A stretch of DNA of 64,000 bases from Chloroflexota bacterium (GTDB lineage Bacteria; Chloroflexota; Anaerolineae; Anaerolineales; Villigracilaceae): NCBI GenBank assembly GCA_019873655.1, contig JAIOAU010000011.1:1-64000 (forward strand), in the 5' to 3' direction. The notes below the pieces were generated by a model that worked only from the letters and a program-made list of their open reading frames with translations, had not been told where the DNA came from and did not search any database. Shown one piece after another: positions 51,374-58,374 of the stretch. The position numbers and the translations under genes were made by a program. Positions within the stretch are counted from its first letter, which is position 1. Every line of letters starts with the position of its first letter.

Positions 51374-53662
51374 ATGAGCGCGTCCAAATCCACCCCTCGC
51401 AAACCGTCTTCGTCTAGCGATGAGACGCTCGCGGCGCTGGAGGAGTCGCGCGCCGCCATCCGCAAGGCGATCGAGGAGGTCGTCGAAGAGACCCGCAAAG
51501 GGGTCCGCGCCGCGCTCGCCGAGGTCCAGGTTGCGCCTCCCCCGCGGCGGGCAGAAGCGGGGACCGTCCGTCTGCGTCCGCAGACCTTGCCGCACGCGTT
51601 CGTGGTCATGCCATTTGGGAAGAAGAAGGGCGCCAACGATGTCCTCTATGATTTCAATGCCATTTACGAGGAGTTGATCAAGCCGGCCCTGATTCTGGCC
51701 GGTTTCGAGCCTTTCCGCGCCGACGAAGCGACTCAGAGCGGCGACATCCTGACCGACATGTTCCAGGAATTGCTGCTGGCCGATCTGGTGGTGTGCGATT
51801 TGAGCATCGACAACGCCAACGTCTTCTACGAGGTGGGCATCCGGCATGCCTTCCGCAAGCGCGGCGTGATTCATATCCAGTCCGGCCGGGCATACATGCC
51901 TTTCGACATCTTCAACGTGCGCACCCTGCCTTATCACACCACGCCAGAGGGCGCGCCCGACCCCGCCCATCTCGAAAAGGACCGTCAGGCGATTGCCCGC
52001 CTGGCGCGCGATACCTACAACTCCGATCGCGAGGCGGTTCACAGCCCCATTTTCAACCTGCTCCCCGGCCTGCCCGAGCCGGACCGCAAGGCGCTGCGCA
52101 CCCCGCTGGCGACCGGTTTCTGGCGCGAGTACCACGAGTGGCAGGAGCGCGTCGCCGTCGCCCGCCGCCAGAAGCGCGTCGGCGACATCCTTCTCCTGAC
52201 GGAGGAGATCACCAATCCCCTGATTCGCGAAGAGGCGATCGGTGAGGCCGGCCGGGCGCTGGCCGACCTGGGCCGTCATCAACTGGCCCTGCTCCAGTAT
52301 CAAAAAGGTCTGGCGCTCAACCCCGAAAACGTCGAATTCCGCCGCCGCGAGGCCTTTCATCTCAACCGCCTCGGGCGCGTCGACGAGGCCATCGTCAAGA
52401 TCGAGAGCCTGATTCGCGATGCGCCGCGCGACAGCGAGGCGATCGCCTATCTGGGCCGAATCTACAAGGAAATGTGGCTGGCCTCCTGGAGGACCGAACC
52501 GGATTTGGAGAAACGTCTGCGCCTGGCTTTTGATTCCTACCCCTGGCTGTTGAAATCGTTCGACACCTATCTCAAGGGATTCCGCGCCGACCTGAACGAG
52601 TTCTACCCCGGCATCAACGCCCTGACCCTGGGGATGATGCTGATTCACATGGCCGACCGCTTCGAGGAGCGCGAGAACCCCGATCCCGACATCGCCTCTG
52701 TCCGCCAGGTCCTGCCCGACTTGCGCGGCGCCCTCGAATTCTCCCTGGAAACCCGCGCCGCCGACGATCAGGCCGATTACTGGACGCTGGTCTCGCTGGC
52801 CGAACTGCGCGTCCTGACGGCCGAGAGTCCCCAGCAGGTCGAGCGCGCTTACCGCAAGGCATTGCCCGCCTCGCACCGCAAGATATTCAATTTGCAGTCT
52901 TCCATCCAGCAATTGGAGATTCTTCAAGCGCTGGATATGCGTCCCGCCTTTGTGGAGGCGGCTCTGGCCGTATTGCAAGAGGAGGTCAAGCGCCTGCGCG
53001 GCGAAGATTACTCCGAGTCGTCCAAGAAGGACGACATTGACCGGCGCGCCTTCGTCTTCAGCGGCTACATGATGGACGCTCCCCGTGAAAAGGAGAAGAA
53101 TTTCCCGCCTGCGCTGGAGGAGCCGGTCCGCCAGGCCATTTTCCAGGTCCTCGACCGCTTCCAGGTCGGCCCGGAAGACTTGGCGCTGACGACCGGCTTG
53201 GCCGCCGGCGGCGATTTGATTTTTGCCGAATGCTGCCTCGAACGCGGCATCCCCGTCAAGGTCTATATGCCCCTGCCAGACGCCGACTACCTGCAAGACT
53301 TCGTCAGCCCCTGCGGGGAGGCCTGGGTGGAGCGTTTTTACAAAGCGCGCAGCCATCCGCTGCTCAGCCAGCGCTATCAGGCCGACCGTCTCGGCCCGCC
53401 GCGCCCAAACGACGACCTGTACGAGCGCAACAACCGCTGGGTGATGTACTCTGCCCTGGGGGCGGGGGCGGAAAACGTCCGACTGATTGCACTTTACGAG
53501 AGCCGAAGCCTGCGCGGTGCAAGCCGCGACGCCGCTCTGGTCCATCACATGGTCGAACTGGCGCGCGAAGCCGGCGTTCCGGTCGAGCAAATCAACCCTG
53601 TCAAACTGGTCCTGGCGGGCGGCAGGGCGGTCGGTCGGCAGAAACCGCCTCCGTCTTCCTGA
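51374..53662 (+). CDS. NDT-like / TPR / SLOG-like signalling protein
   Basis: The 762-residue protein has an N-terminal helical coil (15-50). Next is a nucleoside-deoxyribosyltransferase-like domain (about 72-240) with HAFVVMPFG, ADEATQSGDILTDMFQELLLADLVVCDLS and NANVFYEVGIRHA. A TPR-like, TRAFs-binding-type middle region spans about 270-540. The C-terminal Rossmann-like SLOG-type domain (about 555-740) has FVFSGYMMD, LTTGLAAGGDLIFAECCLERGI, VKVYMPLPDADYL and NVRLIALYES. The family logic is binding or making a nucleotide signal. ATG 51374 follows GGGAGG, 42 bases after the SLATT gene. Domain calls are by motif recollection. Confidence 0.75.
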   Translation: MSASKSTPRKPSSSSDETLAALEESRAAIRKAIEEVVEETRKGVRAALAEVQVAPPPRRAEAGTVRLRPQTLPHAFVVMPFGKKKGANDVLYDFNAIYEELIKPALILAGFEPFRADEATQSGDILTDMFQELLLADLVVCDLSIDNANVFYEVGIRHAFRKRGVIHIQSGRAYMPFDIFNVRTLPYHTTPEGAPDPAHLEKDRQAIARLARDTYNSDREAVHSPIFNLLPGLPEPDRKALRTPLATGFWREYHEWQERVAVARRQKRVGDILLLTEEITNPLIREEAIGEAGRALADLGRHQLALLQYQKGLALNPENVEFRRREAFHLNRLGRVDEAIVKIESLIRDAPRDSEAIAYLGRIYKEMWLASWRTEPDLEKRLRLAFDSYPWLLKSFDTYLKGFRADLNEFYPGINALTLGMMLIHMADRFEERENPDPDIASVRQVLPDLRGALEFSLETRAADDQADYWTLVSLAELRVLTAESPQQVERAYRKALPASHRKIFNLQSSIQQLEILQALDMRPAFVEAALAVLQEEVKRLRGEDYSESSKKDDIDRRAFVFSGYMMDAPREKEKNFPPALEEPVRQAIFQVLDRFQVGPEDLALTTGLAAGGDLIFAECCLERGIPVKVYMPLPDADYLQDFVSPCGEAWVERFYKARSHPLLSQRYQADRLGPPRPNDDLYERNNRWVMYSALGAGAENVRLIALYESRSLRGASRDAALVHHMVELAREAGVPVEQINPVKLVLAGGRAVGRQKPPPSS

Positions 53663-53705
53663 CCGGCGGCCGTCTGCTGTTCCCCCTTCGCGCCGTCCCC
53701 GCCGG

Positions 53706-54173
53706 TTACTCGGCGGGGACCATGATTTTCCCGACCTTCTCCTTGGGGTAGGCCCAGATTTCCCCCTTCACGCCGCGCGCCAGGTAGAAATCCCCGGCCC
53801 GCACCGTCTCCTCGCCTTCCATCGTCTGGATGGTGACCAGGCGGTCGGGGTCGCCGGTCACCTCCACCAGCGGGACGAGCAGGGTGACGGCCCGCTTGAT
53901 GCAGTAGCCGGGGCGGGTGATGAGATAGGTGCTTTCGAAGATTTCGGCGTCCACCGGCCAGACGTCCTCGGGCGCGTCGGCTTCGCTGACCAGATAGTCG
54001 CCGGGCTTGGCGGTCAGCGATTCGCCCCACGGCGTGGCCACTTCCATCCGTTCCGGTTCGCCGGGGGCGGGCAGGAAACGCTCGAAGCGCCGCTCCACCG
54101 TACTGCGGTAGGGCTTGAAGGGGAGTCGGTCAAGAATCTTGTCTGTGGGCGTCAGGCGCAGAGGTGTGGTCAT
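53706..54173 (-). CDS. PGDYG-domain-like protein
   Basis: The 155-residue protein contains KPGDYLVSEADAPEDVWPVDAEIFESTYLI, which matches the PGDYG-type motif. A second half repeats a similar beta pattern (VRAGDFYLARGVKGEIWAYPKE). It is probably a small beta-rich domain of unknown function. ATG 54173 gives MTTPLRLTPTDKIL; the frame is open upstream to 54413 without coding character. It converges on the SLOG-like gene, ending 43 bases from its stop, so it is a neighbour and not a member of that operon. Confidence 0.7.
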   Translation of the reverse strand: MTTPLRLTPTDKILDRLPFKPYRSTVERRFERFLPAPGEPERMEVATPWGESLTAKPGDYLVSEADAPEDVWPVDAEIFESTYLITRPGYCIKRAVTLLVPLVEVTGDPDRLVTIQTMEGEETVRAGDFYLARGVKGEIWAYPKEKVGKIMVPAE

Positions 54174-54298
54174 ATGGATCGGATGGCCGGAGACCGGCAA
54201 AGTCTTCTCCTGATGAAATTCCCACCTGATTGTAACATGCTTTTCGGCGTCGCGGATTTCTCGAAGGTCGCGCGAGCAGACGGTTAGATAATTTCTCC

Positions 54299-54676
54299 TT
54301 ACAGTCCTAAAAACCGCCGTGCAAAGGCGCGCACCGTGCGGGCCACCTCCACCGCCTGACGGGCGTCGTCCAAGGTCAACTCTGTCCCAGGGTAGCGCAC
54401 TGTCACCGCGCAATCGGTCAGAAACGTCAAATCGTCCGGCGAAAATCCGGTCAAGATGCCGTTCTGTTCACACAACGTGTTGAGCGTGGGCAGGTCATGG
54501 GTTTTGGGAAAGGCCGCTGCCCGAAAGAGCAACAGGGCTTTGAGGTATTTCTCGGCGCTTTGCTGGGCGTGAAAACCAATCGCAGTGAGTGGGGGATGCT
54601 TGCGCCGTAGCAGGGAGATAGCCAGTTTCCAGTCTTCTTCAGCAAATCGAACCCATTCCGAGAAATCATCCACCAT
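54299..54676 (-). CDS. HEPN-domain protein (toxin-like partner)
   Basis: The 125-residue all-helical protein has the HEPN signature: WVRFAEEDWKLAISLL, HAQQSAEKYLKALLL, KTHDLPTLN and TDCAVTVRYPG. It overlaps the upstream nucleotidyltransferase gene by 11 bases, the usual HEPN-MNT arrangement in which HEPN is an RNase-like toxin and MNT neutralises it. I do not see the canonical Rx4-6H ribonuclease motif; the nearest is an Arg eight residues before the His of KTH. RNase activity is therefore uncertain. Confidence 0.85.
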   Translation of the reverse strand: MVDDFSEWVRFAEEDWKLAISLLRRKHPPLTAIGFHAQQSAEKYLKALLLFRAAAFPKTHDLPTLNTLCEQNGILTGFSPDDLTFLTDCAVTVRYPGTELTLDDARQAVEVARTVRAFARRFLGL

Positions 54677-55019
54677 AGATGACCTTCCCTCGGCTCACGA
54701 TCTCGCGCAGGAAAAAATTATGGGACAACTCTTGTTGCAATTCCTGAGGGGTTTTGACCAAAATATCCACCGGGAAAGAGCGGGGGTAGAGCAATCTGGA
54801 GACCGCCAGGACGCGCTGACGAGGCGGCAAGTCTGTCTCCCACACCACCAGCAAATCCACGTCGCTATCCGGCGTCGGCTGGCCGTAGGCATACGAGCCA
54901 AACAGGATGATTTTCTGCGGGTTCAAGGCGCGCGCCAGCCGCTCGATGACCTGCGGCAGCGTCTCGGCCACCGGGCGGAAACCGGTTGGAGCGACGTCCG
55001 TCTTGACCAGAGCGTCCAT
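54666..55019 (-). CDS. MNT-type minimal nucleotidyltransferase (antitoxin-like)
   Basis: The 117-residue protein has the pol-beta-superfamily motif ILFGSYAYGQPTPDSDVDLLVV, with both aspartates of the DxD site, and a third candidate acid in FPVDILVKT. MNT proteins of HEPN-MNT pairs can AMPylate and inactivate the HEPN toxin. The gene is upstream of, and overlaps, the HEPN gene. Confidence 0.88.
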   Translation of the reverse strand: MDALVKTDVAPTGFRPVAETLPQVIERLARALNPQKIILFGSYAYGQPTPDSDVDLLVVWETDLPPRQRVLAVSRLLYPRSFPVDILVKTPQELQQELSHNFFLREIVSRGKVIYGG

Positions 55020-55100
55020 GCAAGCCTCCGCTTCTATTTTATCTGAAATCCGGTTTGAATGCGCGTATAATTTCGGCAGTTCGGTTTCAGGAGACCTCTT

Positions 55101-55229
55101 ATGCCTCGCTTCCTGCTCGCGCTCCTCTTCCTGTTCCTGGTTGTCGCCGCCTGCGGCCCTCAGACGGCGGACGACAGACCGTGGACGGTGGACGGCAGAC
55201 CGCCGTCTATCCGACTCTCGACGATTTGA
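55101..55229 (+). CDS. 42-residue lipoprotein, probably a truncated remnant
   Basis: ATG 55101 follows CAGGAG. It encodes a lipoprotein signal MPRFLLALLFLFLVVAACGP (lipobox VAAC), then a short tail through a GTGGACG-type repeat, stopping at 55227. In another frame the text just after the repeat reads YPTLDDLTICLQAF, which looks protein-like. The repeat may thus have shifted the frame of a longer gene. Confidence 0.45.
   Translation: MPRFLLALLFLFLVVAACGPQTADDRPWTVDGRPPSIRLSTI
55161..55206. repeat. degenerate GTGGACG/GGCAGAC 7-mer tract
   Basis: Variants of GGACGAC, GTGGACG and GGCAGAC recur at about seven-base steps. The same family appears in the 5' end of hyuB (58322-58362). Confidence 0.6.
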
Positions 55230-55275
55230 CTATCTGCCTCCAGGCCTTCTCCCCTGCGCTATAATTTGAATTGAA

Positions 55276-55929
55276 ATGGATGCCCTTGCAGAATTCGAAC
55301 GGCGTCTGCCGCCGGCGCAGCGCCTGCTGTTCTATACGCTCAACAGCCCGGCCCAGATTCAGGCCTACCTCGACGACCTGCCGTACATCGCCGAGGAACT
55401 CGACCGCTCGCCCTTGCGGGTGATGACCGACGGCCAGGCGCATTGCCTGGACGGCGCGCTGTTCGCCGCCGCGGCCCTGCGTCGGCTGGGCTTTCCGCCC
55501 CTCATCCTAGACCTGGTCCCCGTTCCCGGCAAGGACGACGACCACGTGCTGGCCCTCTACCGCGTCGGCGGGTTGTGGGGCGCGGTGGCCAAATCCAACT
55601 ACGCCGGCCTGCGCTTTCGCGAACCCATCCACCGCACCCTGCGCGAACTGGCGCTCACCTACTTCGAGCATTACTACAGCCTGGACGGCGAAAAGACCCT
55701 GCGCGCCTACACCCGTCCCCTCGACCTGGCCCGTTTCGACGCCGCCGGCTGGATGTGGGACGAAGAGGGGGTCGAGCAGGTCAGCCGCCGCCTGTATCGC
55801 CTCAAGCCCATCCCGCTCTTCCCGCCCGAAGCCGCCGCCCGCCTCTCGCCAGTGGACGAACGTTCCTACCGGGCAGGGACCGTCGGCACGGATTTCGACT
55901 GGGTGTTTGGGCGGCGCGCCAACCCATGA
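55276..55929 (+). CDS. transglutaminase-like-fold hypothetical protein
   Basis: I do not recognise a named family. The 217-residue protein has a possible papain/transglutaminase-like active site: Cys in QAHCLDGALFAAAALRRLG, His in DDDHVLALYRV and Asn/Tyr in KSNYAGLRFREP. No signal peptide is seen. A TATAAT hexamer (55260-55265) lies only ten bases before ATG 55276. Its stop overlaps the next ATG, so it is coupled to the YgjP-type protease. Confidence 0.65.
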   Translation: MDALAEFERRLPPAQRLLFYTLNSPAQIQAYLDDLPYIAEELDRSPLRVMTDGQAHCLDGALFAAAALRRLGFPPLILDLVPVPGKDDDHVLALYRVGGLWGAVAKSNYAGLRFREPIHRTLRELALTYFEHYYSLDGEKTLRAYTRPLDLARFDAAGWMWDEEGVEQVSRRLYRLKPIPLFPPEAAARLSPVDERSYRAGTVGTDFDWVFGRRANP

Positions 55930-56597
55930 ACGATTACCGCCTCATCCGCTCCCGCCGCCGGACGATTGCGCTCATCGTCCAGGACGACGGCGCGCTGGTG
56001 GTGCGCGCCCCGCTGCGCGCCCCCGACGAGGTCATCCGCGCCTTCGTCGCCCGCAAAGCCGACTGGATTCGCAAACAACAGGCGCGGGCGCGCCGTCTGG
56101 CGGCGGCGGTCGCCCGCGAGTATGTGGAGGGCGAGACCTTTCTCTACCTGGGGCAGGCCTATCCGCTCAAGATCGTCCCGCCGCGCCGCCCCGCGCTGCG
56201 GCTGACGGACCGCTTCGAGTTATCGCGTTCTGCCCAGGCGCGGGCCGAGGCGGCTTTCGTCCGCTGGTACCGGGCGCGGGCGGCGGAGGTCATCCCGGCG
56301 CGGGTGACGGCGCTGGCCCGTCAGCATGGCTTCGCGCCCGCCCGCGTGCGCATCACCTCGGCGCGCAGCCGCTGGGGGTCGTGCAGCCCCAAGGGGACGC
56401 TCAGTTTCCCCTGGCGGCTGGTCATGGCCCCGCCGGCGGTCATTGACTATGTCATCGTCCACGAACTGGCGCATTTGGACATCAAGAATCACAGCCCGGC
56501 CTTCTGGGCCAGGGTGGGGGAAATCCTGCCGGATTACAAGAAGCAGGTCGCCTGGCTGCGCCGCAACGGGCGCCTGCTGACCCTGAGCAGCGGCTAG
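55926..56597 (+). CDS. YgjP-type metal-dependent hydrolase (DUF45)
   Basis: The 223-residue protein has the zinc metallopeptidase motif VIVHELAHLDIKNHSPAFW near the C-terminus and the family signature TSARSRWGSCSPKGTLSFPWRL ahead of it. The N-terminal half (KxSRRRTIALIVQDDGALVVRAP) is typical of DUF45/YgjP. ATG 55926 overlaps the upstream stop. Physiological substrate is unknown; family members are predicted proteases. Confidence 0.9.
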   Translation: MNDYRLIRSRRRTIALIVQDDGALVVRAPLRAPDEVIRAFVARKADWIRKQQARARRLAAAVAREYVEGETFLYLGQAYPLKIVPPRRPALRLTDRFELSRSAQARAEAAFVRWYRARAAEVIPARVTALARQHGFAPARVRITSARSRWGSCSPKGTLSFPWRLVMAPPAVIDYVIVHELAHLDIKNHSPAFWARVGEILPDYKKQVAWLRRNGRLLTLSSG

Positions 56598-56751
56598 GCG
56601 TTTCGGGGGCGCAACCCCCTCGGAAACGAAAAGCGGAAGTTTTGTTTCGAGGCGGGCTTTGCCCGCCGGATTCGGCCTCTGCCCGCCGGATTTTCGGAGG
56701 CCCAGCCCCCTCAGAAACAAAAAAGCAACCGCCGCCCCGCCCTTTTGCGCG
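56598..56751. terminator. hairpin-rich convergent spacer
   Basis: At least two stems occur. CGTTTCGGGG/CCCC..GGAAACG lies near 56599-56628, and GGCGGGC-TTT-GCCCGCC lies at 56651-56667. A second GCCCGCCGGATT copy follows near 56681-56692, and AAAAAAG ends the spacer. It separates the YgjP gene from convergent hyuB. Confidence 0.6.
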
Positions 56752-58374
56752 CTACGCTTTCCCGTAGCCCCCGCCCCCCGGCGTTCGGATGCTGAGCACG
56801 TCGCCGGCCCGCAGGTCCACCGTCCCCTTGCCCGGCAGGGGGATTTCCTCGCCGCCGCGCAGGATGACGTTTTCCCCGGGAAGGCCGGCTTCGCCGCCCG
56901 CCAGGCCGTAGGGGCCGCGTCGCCGGCGCTCGCTCAGGAGAGTGGCGCGGCAGTCGGTCAAGACCTGGACATCGCGGCGGATGCCGTTGCCGCCGCGGAA
57001 TTTCCCCCGCCCGCCCGAACCGCGCCGGACCTCGTAGCGCAGGACGCGCAGCGGGTAGGCGTATTCGAGCGCCTCGACCGGGGTATTCAGCGTGTTGGTC
57101 ATGTGCGAGTGGACGGCGCTCGGCCCGTCGGCGTCCGGCCGCGCCCCCATCCCGCCGCCGATGGTCTCGTAATAGGCGAAGGCCCCTCCCGCCGCCAGAG
57201 CGCCGCCGATGGTGACGTTGTTCATCGTCCCCTGGCTGGCGGCGGGGACTTTGGCGGGGCAGGCCTGGGCCAGCGCTCCGAGCAGGACGTCCACGATGCG
57301 CTGCGAGGTCTCGACGTTGCCTCCGGCCACCGGCGCGGGCGGCCGGGCGTTGACCACCGTCCCGGGCGGGGCGATGACCTCGACCGGCGCCAGGCAGCCG
57401 GCGTTGTCGGGGACGTCCAGGCCGAGCAGGCAGCGGAAGACGTAATAGACCGCCGAGAGGGTGATGGCATAGACGGCGTTGACGCTGCCGGGGCGCTGCG
57501 CCGCCGACCCGCTGAAATCCACGCGCGCCGAATCGCCGCGAATCGTGACCGCGGCGCGGATGGGGACCGGTTCCTCGCTCACGCCGTCGTCGTCCAGGCA
57601 GTCCTCGAAGCGGTAGGTGCCGTCGGGCAGGGAGGCCAGCAGGCGGCGGACAGCGCGTTCGGTGTAAGCCAGCAGTTGCGTCATTGCCTCTTCGATTTCG
57701 GCCCGGCCATAGCGCTCGACCAGCGCGAGCAGGCGCTCCTCGCCGCGCCGGTTGGCGGCGATCTGGGCCTGCAGGTCGCCGAGGCGTTCCTGGGGGGTGC
57801 GCACGTTGGCCAGAATCAGGTCCAGCACGCCGCGGTTCATCTCGCCGGCGCGCATCAGCCGCACCGGCGGGATGATCAGCCCCTCCTGGTAGATTTCGCG
57901 CGCCACCGGCATCGAGCCGGGCGTCATGCCGCCCACGTCGGCGTGATGGGCGCGCGAGGCGGCGAAGCCGATGAGGCGGCTCTCTGCCCCGGCGCGCAGA
58001 AACACCGGCGAGACCATGGTGATGTCGGGCAGGTGCGTCCCGCCGCGGAAGGGATCGTTGAGGAGAATCAGGTCGCCGGGGGCCAGGTCGGGGCCGAAGG
58101 CCTCCACTGCCGCGGCGACCGAGAGCGGCATGGCCCCCAAGTGGACGGGGATGTGCGCCGCCTGGGCGATCAGCCGGCCCTGGGCGTCGAACAGGGCGCA
58201 GGAGAAGTCGCGGCGTTCTTTGATGTTGGGCGAGTAACTGGAGCGGCGCAGGAGCGTGCCCATCTCCTCGGCCACGGCGGCGAAGAGGTGCTTGAAGATT
58301 TCCAGTTTGACCGGGTCGTAGGCCGTTTGCGGTCTGTCGTCTGCCGTCTGCCGTCTGCGGTCTTTCTTCATCAT
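56752..58374 (-). CDS. hyuB: hydantoinase B / oxoprolinase family protein
   Basis: HyuB acts with HyuA as an ATP-dependent hydantoinase or oxoprolinase. The 540-residue protein has the family core YDPVKLEIFKHLFAAVAEEMGTLLRRSSYSPNIKERRDFSCALFD, LLNDPFRGGTHLPDIT and the C-terminal SxGGxGKFRGGNGIRRD pattern, ending RTPGGGGYGKA. The first 18 residues (MMKKDRRRQTADDRPQTA) come from a short-repeat tract and are atypical. Its ATG overlaps the hyuA stop, so the pair is coupled. Substrate is not evident. Confidence 0.9.
   Translation of the reverse strand: MMKKDRRRQTADDRPQTAYDPVKLEIFKHLFAAVAEEMGTLLRRSSYSPNIKERRDFSCALFDAQGRLIAQAAHIPVHLGAMPLSVAAAVEAFGPDLAPGDLILLNDPFRGGTHLPDITMVSPVFLRAGAESRLIGFAASRAHHADVGGMTPGSMPVAREIYQEGLIIPPVRLMRAGEMNRGVLDLILANVRTPQERLGDLQAQIAANRRGEERLLALVERYGRAEIEEAMTQLLAYTERAVRRLLASLPDGTYRFEDCLDDDGVSEEPVPIRAAVTIRGDSARVDFSGSAAQRPGSVNAVYAITLSAVYYVFRCLLGLDVPDNAGCLAPVEVIAPPGTVVNARPPAPVAGGNVETSQRIVDVLLGALAQACPAKVPAASQGTMNNVTIGGALAAGGAFAYYETIGGGMGARPDADGPSAVHSHMTNTLNTPVEALEYAYPLRVLRYEVRRGSGGRGKFRGGNGIRRDVQVLTDCRATLLSERRRRGPYGLAGGEAGLPGENVILRGGEEIPLPGKGTVDLRAGDVLSIRTPGGGGYGKA
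58322..58362. repeat. GCAGACG-type 7-mer tract in the hyuB 5' end
   Basis: On the coding strand GCAGACG variants recur six times at about seven-base steps and are translated as RRRQTADDRPQTA. The family matches the tract at 55161-55206. Confidence 0.7.

Noticed and set aside
50012-53590. 1192-codon open frame on the minus strand opposite the SLATT and SLOG-like genes
   Set aside because: Its translation is low-complexity and lacks family motifs, while the plus-strand genes have ribosome sites and recognisable domains. Long antisense frames are expected at this GC content.
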